Assembly (NCBI GenBank): GCA_002436765.1 | Contig: DJNI01000079.1 | Coordinates: 55,377 to 81,100, forward strand | Reading direction: 5' to 3' | DNA: 25,724 bases | Source: Clostridiales bacterium UBA6468 | GTDB taxonomy: Bacteria > Bacillota > Clostridia > Oscillospirales > Oscillospiraceae | Part shown: one piece after another, positions 23,493-25,724 of the stretch | How positions within the stretch are numbered: position 1 is the first letter of the stretch | Layout: each line of letters starts with the position of its first letter | Made by a program: the position numbers and the translations under genes | Notes under the pieces: model-generated | What the model was told of the DNA's origin: nothing | The model's database searches: none | The model's input: the letters and a program-made list of their open reading frames with translations, nothing else

Positions 23493-23945
23493 ATGGAATC
23501 GGCTGCTATTTTCTGGCTGGTGCTGCTGGTGGTGTTCCTGATCGTCGAAGCGGCCTGCCCGATCCATCTGGTTTCCGTATGGTTTGCCATGGGTGCGCTG
23601 GTCGCGCTGCTGGGCGCCGCTCTGGATGCGCCTGTGTGGCTGCAGATCGTGCTGTTCGTGGTGGTGTCCGGCGCTTTGCTGGCGCTGCTGTGGCCGCTGG
23701 CGAAGAAATTCCTGAACCCCCAGGTCACGGCCACCAATGTGGACTCCGTTATCGGCACCGTCGGGATCGTCACGGCGAGCATTGACAATGTGGAGGCGCT
23801 GGGGCAGGTCAAGCTGGGCGGCATGGAATGGAGCGCCCGGAGCACCTCCGGCGATACCATCCCCACGGGAACCGAAGTCCGGGTGGACAGAGTGGAAGGC
23901 GTGAAGGTCTTCGTGACCCCTGTAAAAGCTGCCGTCACCGTCTGA
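23493..23945 (+). CDS. NfeD-family membrane protein
   Basis: A 150-residue protein with two to three closely spaced membrane spans in residues 5-72 (FWLVLLVVFLIVEAACP, VWFAMGALVALLGAAL, WLQIVLFVVVSGALLALLW) and a soluble C-terminal OB-fold (about 78-148). The latter includes the family pattern VIGTVGIVTASI and LGQVKLGGMEWSARS. NfeD short forms pair with SPFH/stomatin/flotillin proteins in membrane microdomains; the next gene is such a protein, which supports the call. Their exact job is not settled. AAAGGAGA precedes the ATG. It is the first gene of a three-gene operon. Confidence 0.92.
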   Translation: MESAAIFWLVLLVVFLIVEAACPIHLVSVWFAMGALVALLGAALDAPVWLQIVLFVVVSGALLALLWPLAKKFLNPQVTATNVDSVIGTVGIVTASIDNVEALGQVKLGGMEWSARSTSGDTIPTGTEVRVDRVEGVKVFVTPVKAAVTV

Positions 23946-23984
23946 GGTCGTCAAGGAAAGAATCAATCATATGGAGGTTTTACT

Positions 23985-24869
23985 ATGGGTTTTGTGATTT
24001 TGACAATCATCGTGATCGCATTTATCGTGATCATTACCAACATTTCCGTTGTCCAGCAGTCCCGTGCCTACGTCATTGAGCGGCTGGGCGCGTTCCACAG
24101 CGTGTGGAGCGTGGGTATGCACTTCAAGGTTCCTTTCATCGACCGCGTCGCCCGCCGGGTCAGCCTGAAGGAGCAGGTCCTGGACTATCCCCCCCAGCCC
24201 GTCATCACCAAGGATAACGTTACCATGCAGATCGACACCGTCGTGTATTTCCAGATCACCGACCCCAAGCTGTACGCCTACGGCGTGGAGCAGCCCATGG
24301 CGGCCATGGAGACCCTGACGGCTACCACCCTGCGCAACATCATCGGCGACCTGGAGCTGGATCAGACCCTGACCTCCCGGGACGTGGTCAACACCAAGAT
24401 GCGTGCCATCCTGGACGAGGCCACCGACCCCTGGGGCATCAAGGTCAACCGGGTGGAGCTGAAGAACATCCTGCCGCCCCAGGACATCCAGAACTCCATG
24501 GAGAAGCAGATGAAGGCCGAGCGTGACCGCCGTCAGGCGATTTTGCAGGCGGAAGGCCAGAAGAAGTCCGCCATTCTGATTGCCGAGGGCGAAAAGGAGT
24601 CCGCCATTCTCCGCGCCGACGCCGAGAAGCAGGCCGCCATTCTGAAGGCCGAGGGCGAAGCCGAAGCCATCCGCAAGGTGCAGCAGGCGCTGGCCGATTC
24701 TCTGGAAATGCTGAACAAGTCCGCCCCCAACGACCAGGTCATCAAGCTCAAGTCCATCGAGGCCATGCAAAAGGTCGCCGACGGCAAGGCCACGAAGATC
24801 ATCATTCCCTCCGAGATGCAGAGTCTGGTGGGTCTGGCGAGCGGCATTGTGGAAGGCACGAAGGAATAA
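23985..24869 (+). CDS. SPFH/Band 7 (stomatin/QmcA-like) membrane protein
   Basis: A 294-residue protein. One N-terminal membrane anchor (3-23) is followed by the SPFH domain (about 24-180: QQSRAYVIERLGAFHSVWSVG, LDYPPQPVITKDNVTMQIDTVVYFQITDP, WGIKVNRVELKNILPPQDIQ). A long charged helix with 11-residue AILxAEGxxxS-type repeats (about 185-230) should form the coiled coil of the oligomer, and a short C-terminal segment follows. Such proteins form large ring- or cage-like membrane assemblies linked to protease control and membrane organisation. It follows nfeD by 39 bases with a GGAGGT binding site, the usual SPFH-NfeD pairing. Confidence 0.94.
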   Translation: MGFVILTIIVIAFIVIITNISVVQQSRAYVIERLGAFHSVWSVGMHFKVPFIDRVARRVSLKEQVLDYPPQPVITKDNVTMQIDTVVYFQITDPKLYAYGVEQPMAAMETLTATTLRNIIGDLELDQTLTSRDVVNTKMRAILDEATDPWGIKVNRVELKNILPPQDIQNSMEKQMKAERDRRQAILQAEGQKKSAILIAEGEKESAILRADAEKQAAILKAEGEAEAIRKVQQALADSLEMLNKSAPNDQVIKLKSIEAMQKVADGKATKIIIPSEMQSLVGLASGIVEGTKE

Positions 24870-24872
24870 GCC

Positions 24873-25073
24873 ATGGCGAAGAGAAGCGACCGCTTTGTGA
24901 GTACCTACACCCAGGGAAGCGGGTTTAGCACGCAGATAGAGGTCTGGGTGGACAGGGAGACCGGCGTGAATTATCTGTGGCAGTCCAGCGGCTACGGCGG
25001 CGGGCTGACGCCCCTCCTCAAGCCCGACGGCACCCCTGTCGTGACGCCGCTTTCCCCCGAATGCGACACATAA
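24873..25073 (+). CDS. DUF6440-family small protein
   Basis: A 66-residue soluble protein without signal peptide or membrane span. It contains the pattern RFVSTYTQGSGFSTQIEVWV then DRETGVNYLWQSSGYGGGL and TPLLKPDGTPVV, which I recognise as the DUF6440 family (conserved DxxTGVxYL and SGxxGGLTPLLxxDGxP). The function is unknown. It starts three bases after the SPFH stop, with AAGGA inside the SPFH 3' end, so it is translationally coupled and shares the operon. That suggests a role connected to the SPFH/NfeD complex, but this is inference from position only. Confidence 0.8.
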   Translation: MAKRSDRFVSTYTQGSGFSTQIEVWVDRETGVNYLWQSSGYGGGLTPLLKPDGTPVVTPLSPECDT

Positions 25074-25078
25074 CCGAC

Positions 25079-25116
25079 ATGCCCCCGCCCGTTTGGGCGG
25101 GGGCATATTTGTCTTT
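25079..25116 (+). terminator. Terminator after the DUF6440 gene
   Basis: A perfect 12-base stem ATGCCCCCGCCC (25079-25090) paired with 25095-25106, loop GTTT, followed by ATTTGTCTTT. It lies five bases after the stop and in front of the convergent CmpB-like gene. Confidence 0.88.
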
Positions 25117-25504
25117 ACGCGCCCAGCACCCGGGCAAGCCGCCGATCCAGCCACCGGTATAGCCCCATTGCCATCAGGGCGACCGGGATCCACAGCAGGG
25201 TAAAGGCGGGGCAGATCTGCCCCAGAAAATTCCCGGGGAGGCCGCGGTAGTCCCAGACCTGATACCGCCGGTTCACCAGCAGTCCCGCCGCCAGCTCCAC
25301 CATGGTGATGATCCCCGCGCCTATCACCGCCCGCAGCGGCCAGGGCAAAACGGGCTGCGCCTGCCCAAGCTGTCCGATGAGCAGGAAGCACACCCCGCCC
25401 GCCGCGAACATGCTGATATGGCTGTACCCCCGCCAGAGCAGCTCCAGCCCCACGTAAGCCCCGCCTCCGATGCAGAAAAGCAGACATTTCTTGAGAAAAG
25501 CCAT
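25115..25504 (-). CDS. CmpB-like putative ABC transporter permease (type IV) family membrane protein
   Basis: A 129-residue protein with four predicted membrane spans. The family pattern is visible in YVGLELLWRGYSHISMFAAGG, TMVELAAGLLVN and YQVWDYRGLPGNFLGQICPAF. This is the PF06541-type putative permease family common in Clostridia; despite the name no ATPase partner is present here and its function is unproven. AGGTGA precedes the ATG. It is a single gene, convergent to the DUF6440 gene and divergent from the tRNA promoter (about 60 bases between its start and the -35 box). Confidence 0.82.
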   Translation of the reverse strand: MAFLKKCLLFCIGGGAYVGLELLWRGYSHISMFAAGGVCFLLIGQLGQAQPVLPWPLRAVIGAGIITMVELAAGLLVNRRYQVWDYRGLPGNFLGQICPAFTLLWIPVALMAMGLYRWLDRRLARVLGA

Positions 25505-25563
25505 GTATTTTCACCTCGGAGGAAGTATTGCCAAAATTTCCGCCCCGAAAACGAAAAAATGTC

Positions 25564-25592
25564 TTGACAATGGCCGCTTGTTCGGATACAAT
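25564..25592 (+). promoter_or_regulatory. Sigma-A type promoter of the tRNA operon
   Basis: A perfect TTGACA (25564-25569), 17 bases, TACAAT (25587-25592), 42 bases before the mature tRNA start. It has the same -35 and -10 sequences as the nfeD promoter. Confidence 0.88.
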
Positions 25593-25634
25593 GATAAAGC
25601 TGATTTCGGCGGTGCCGAAATCCTTTGACCATAT

Positions 25635-25710
25635 GGCGGCATAACTCAGTTGGTAGAGTAGCCGGTTCATACCCGGTATGTCATCTGTTCGAATCAGATT
25701 GCCGCTACCA
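25635..25710 (+). tRNA. tRNA-Met (anticodon CAT), probably elongator
   Basis: A 76-base cloverleaf including encoded CCA. The acceptor arm is GGCGGCA with TGCCGCT (G1-T72 wobble); the D stem is ACTC/GAGT with loop AGTTGGTA. The anticodon arm is GCCGG-TTCATAC-CCGGT, giving CAT, and the T arm is ATCTG-TTCGAAT-CAGAT. The 1-72 position is paired and the anticodon stem lacks three G-C pairs in a row of the initiator type, so it is not initiator tRNA. A CAT-bearing tRNA-Ile modified by TilS is an alternative. Confidence 0.93.
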
Positions 25711-25724
25711 GGCCCGTTGGTCAA
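25711..25724 (+). tRNA. Start of a second tRNA, probably tRNA-Glu (cut by the window edge)
   Basis: GGCCCGTTGGTCAA follows the CCA of the preceding tRNA with no spacer. It matches the usual 5' end of clostridial tRNA-Glu (acceptor GGCCCGT, then TGGTCAA). Only 14 bases are visible. Confidence 0.55.

Noticed and set aside
25635..25710. Initiator tRNA-fMet
   Set aside because: Position 1-72 is a G-T pair rather than a mismatch, and the anticodon stem lacks the three consecutive G-C pairs of initiators.
23967..25724. 585-codon minus-strand frame across SPFH, DUF6440 and the tRNA
   Set aside because: It runs through a terminator, three genes and a tRNA, and its sequence has the usual antisense composition.

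Overview
The window looks like chromosomal DNA from a GC-rich, low-sporulation-signal member of the Clostridia, most likely an Oscillospirales/Oscillospiraceae-type gut anaerobe. The grounds are GC-rich coding sequence with AT-rich sigma-A promoters, strong AGGAGG-type ribosome binding sites, a perfect CIRCE operator before groESL, lipoprotein-type binding proteins, and an OadB-type sodium pump subunit. The taxon is an inference from gene content and was not searched. No phage, transposase, CRISPR array or integron is visible.

Layout. Positions 1-3348 (minus strand) hold rpmH, a CapA-like lipoprotein and typA. Positions 3508-14124 (minus strand) form a nucleoside and nucleobase scavenging block. 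In transcription order it runs tdk, deoC, deoD, deoB, cdd, then nupN (nucleoside-binding lipoprotein), nupO (ATPase), nupP and nupQ (permeases), then a uracil/xanthine permease. It contains at least four promoters (tdk, nupN, nupO, uraA) and two unusual leaders: a structured GC-rich leader before nupO and a very compact attenuator before uraA. A DUF4349 lipoprotein is divergent from tdk. It converges on an orphan ParB/Noc-family gene.

Positions 16105-16551 hold a large imperfect palindrome related to one at the left edge of the window, then the groESL promoter and CIRCE operator; groES and groEL follow on the plus strand. From 18605 to 23290 the minus strand carries an N-terminally extended ROK protein, a 44-residue OadG-like membrane protein, OadB, and a KdpE/KdpD-like two-component pair without a kdpFABC pump. 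From 23493 the plus strand carries an NfeD - SPFH - DUF6440 operon, followed by a convergent CmpB-like membrane protein and the start of a tRNA array (tRNA-Met CAT, then the first bases of a probable tRNA-Glu).

How the genes work together. NupNOPQ imports nucleosides. Tdk phosphorylates thymidine or deoxyuridine, Cdd deaminates cytidine, DeoD phosphorolyses purine nucleosides, DeoB converts (deoxy)ribose-1-phosphate to the 5-phosphate, and DeoC cleaves deoxyribose-5-phosphate to acetaldehyde and glyceraldehyde-3-phosphate. The uracil/xanthine permease adds base uptake. The best candidates for something undescribed are the palindromic repeat family (two clear copies and a possible decayed third), the uraA leader with a five-codon Arg-rich open frame overlapping its terminator, the mini-OadG next to OadB, and DUF6440 coupled to an SPFH/NfeD operon.
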